A stretch of DNA of 64,000 nucleotides from Verrucomicrobiaceae bacterium (GTDB taxonomy: Bacteria; Verrucomicrobiota; Verrucomicrobiia; Verrucomicrobiales; Verrucomicrobiaceae): the NCBI GenBank assembly GCA_947458455.1, contig CANGYJ010000001.1, positions 310,001 to 374,000 on the forward strand, written 5' to 3'. Shown here one piece after another: positions 62,575 through 64,000 of the stretch; positions within the stretch are counted from its first letter, which is position 1; the number at the start of each line of letters is the position of its first letter. The notes under the pieces are model-generated. The model did no database searches and was not told the DNA's origin. It saw only the letters and a list, made by a program, of their open reading frames with translations. The translations under genes were made by a program, and so were the position numbers.

Positions 62575-64000
62575 TTACTCGAGCTGAAGCTTTGCCAGCG
62601 AGCTGTAAAGGCCGCCGGACTTCGCGATGAGTTCATCGTGCGTGCCTCGTTCGAGAATGGCCCCGCCTGACATGGCGAGGATCTGATCGCAACGGCGCAC
62701 GGTGCTCAGGCGGTGGGCGATGATGATGCTCGTGCGGTTCTCCATGAGCTTATCGAGGGCATCCTGCACGAGACGTTCGCTTTCCGCATCGAGGCTGCTG
62801 GTGGCTTCATCGAGGATGAGGATGGCCGGATCAGCGAGAATGGCTCTCGCGATGGCGAGGCGCTGGCGCTGGCCGCCGCTGAGCTGCGTGCCGCGATCTC
62901 CGACGATGGTGTCGTAGCCTTCGGGGAGCTTGCTGATGTATTCATGCGCGTTCGCCTTCTTCGCCGCCGCGATGATGTCATCCTCGGACGCACCAGGGCG
63001 GCCGTAGGCGATGTTTTCGCGGATGCTTCCGCCAAACAAGAGCACCTCCTGCGGCACGAGGGCCAGGTTACGGCGCAGCGTGGTGAGGGAGAAGTCTTTG
63101 ATCGGTTGGCCGTCGATGAGGATCTCGCCGCTGGTGGGATCGTAGAAGCGGAAGAGCAGGGAGATGCTCGTCGATTTCCCGCTGCCGCTCGGACCGACGA
63201 GGGCGATGCGCTGGCCCGCTTTGGCGGTGAGGTTAAAGTCTCGTAGCACCGTGACGTCTGGCCGCGTGGGATAGGCAAAGCTGATGCCACGCATCTCGAT
63301 CTCGCCGTGAAAGCGCTTTTCCGGCGTGGGGCTGGCATCGGTGGGTTCCGTCTCGTCTTTGAGCAACTCGCGGACACGCTCGGTGGCTCCGAGTGCCCGT
63401 TGAAGCTGGGTGATGAGTTCCGGGAACTGCATGAAGGACGCCGCGATCATGCCGCTGAGCCCGGCGAACTGCGTCAGCTCATCGCGACCAATTTCATGAT
63501 GCTCCAGCATGCGCATGGCAAACCAGGTGACGAGGATCAGCGCCAAGCTGAAGGCGAAGATGATGAAGGCGATGAAGGAGGCCCTCGGCGCGGCGGCACG
63601 GATCACGGTGCGCAGGTATTCGCCGAGGTTTTTCTCGTAGCGGGCGATCTCGAAGGCCTCGTTGCGGAAGGCTTTCACGCTCACGATGCTTTGCAGCGAC
63701 TCATCCACGACGACCTGCGTGGCTGCGAGGTTGTCCTGCGCCTTGCGGGTGAGCTTGCGGATGCGGGTGCCAAAGATGGCGATGAGCACGATGACGACCG
63801 GGATGGTGCCCACCATGAACAAGGAGAGCTTCACACTCATCTGCAAAATGAGCACGAGGCAGATCGAAAGCATCACCGTGTGCCGGATGAGCATCGGGAT
63901 GGTCACCACGAGCGTTTCACGCATGGCCTCCACATCGTTCGCGAGGCGCGAGGCGAGCTCGCCCACGCGGCGGGCATTCAAAATGCCCATCGGCAGACGG
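62575..64000 (-). CDS. ABC-type exporter, fused permease/ATPase (MsbA-like), partial
   Basis: The frame has no start inside the window: it continues upstream of the track's Met (which lies in ...LPMGILNARRVGELASRLAN) off the right edge. Visible: the last TM helices (MLSICLVLILQM, SFIAFIIFAFSLALILVTWF) and a complete nucleotide-binding domain with Walker A GPSGSGKST, Q-loop LVPQEVLLFGGS, signature QLSGGQRQRLAIA, Walker B ILILDEATSSLD and switch His in AHRLST. The GELASRLANDVE coupling motif is typical of lipid/peptide half-exporters working as homodimers. Substrate unknown. Confidence 0.93.
   Translation of the reverse strand, partial: RLPMGILNARRVGELASRLANDVEAMRETLVVTIPMLIRHTVMLSICLVLILQMSVKLSLFMVGTIPVVIVLIAIFGTRIRKLTRKAQDNLAATQVVVDESLQSIVSVKAFRNEAFEIARYEKNLGEYLRTVIRAAAPRASFIAFIIFAFSLALILVTWFAMRMLEHHEIGRDELTQFAGLSGMIAASFMQFPELITQLQRALGATERVRELLKDETEPTDASPTPEKRFHGEIEMRGISFAYPTRPDVTVLRDFNLTAKAGQRIALVGPSGSGKSTSISLLFRFYDPTSGEILIDGQPIKDFSLTTLRRNLALVPQEVLLFGGSIRENIAYGRPGASEDDIIAAAKKANAHEYISKLPEGYDTIVGDRGTQLSGGQRQRLAIARAILADPAILILDEATSSLDAESERLVQDALDKLMENRTSIIIAHRLSTVRRCDQILAMSGGAILERGTHDELIAKSGGLYSSLAKLQLE

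Noticed and set aside
1-64000. CRISPR arrays, rRNA and tRNA genes
   Set aside because: No direct-repeat/spacer pattern and no tRNA or rRNA signature was seen by eye; a tRNA scan would be decisive.

Overview
The window looks like a chromosomal piece of a verrucomicrobium, probably a Prosthecobacter/Verrucomicrobiaceae relative. The support is indirect: high G+C; many short Sec and Tat signal peptides; Gfo/Idh/MocA oxidoreductases; a decayed PEP-CTERM protein; a DUF4175-like Ala/Gln-rich giant; an orphan EboE; and several families I associate with that phylum. No rRNA, tRNA or CRISPR array was seen. A 16S or whole-genome comparison would be needed to place it firmly.

Layout. 0-6.6 kb (minus strand) carries exported proteins: a metalloprotease cut by the window edge, two helical-repeat proteins, then a run of NlpC/P60-like lipoprotein, LolA-like protein, beta-helix protein and BNR sialidase. 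7.1 kb has an HTH-receiver fusion with a clear terminator. 7.7-8.8 kb is scar tissue with an IS256-family transposase remnant. 9.1-14.1 kb (minus) is the most interesting locus: a 1016-residue scaffold with Phe-punctuated disorder and a roadblock-like C-terminus, an MglA-type GTPase, a roadblock protein and an ExbB/TolQ/MotA-family proton channel. 14.7 kb is an RGG-rich protein.

16.4-18.6 kb is a gene graveyard: a PEP-CTERM protein, a NeuD/PglD-like acyltransferase, a Gfo/Idh/MocA oxidoreductase and a GxxExxY protein, all broken. The last three are partly fused into one misleading 356-codon ORF. 18.6-29.3 kb holds an LRR protein, glycogen synthase, a small GNAT-like pair, an oxidoreductase, an ADP-ribosylglycohydrolase-like protein, a halogenase-like flavoprotein, a metallophosphoesterase and an ExeM-like nuclease. 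29.6-36.2 kb is gltB-hicB-hicA-gltD, a toxin-antitoxin pair sitting inside the glutamate synthase operon. Then come lepA, a pterin dehydratase, and a GT39/PAP2/FmdB operon.

41.4-56.6 kb contains cutA, a DUF4058 protein, a tandem pseudokinase-like membrane protein, a tRNA-dihydrouridine synthase, a secreted alpha/beta hydrolase, EboE, deoC, a RibK-like small protein, a GH71/99-like enzyme and the 1528-residue DUF4175-like protein. 56.6-57.6 kb is a two-gene cassette flanked on both sides by copies of the 3' end of that giant gene, one intact and one decayed. 57.7-64 kb carries an ABC-F protein, a class V aminotransferase, a BI-1 family protein, a secreted protein and an ABC exporter running off the edge.

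Most of the window is housekeeping metabolism (nitrogen assimilation, glycogen, translation factors) and envelope/exported functions. The best candidate for an undescribed system is the scaffold-GTPase-roadblock-proton channel locus, which resembles in composition the MglA/AglRQS polarity-motor logic of myxobacteria. The second is the duplicated-end cassette at 56.6-57.6 kb.
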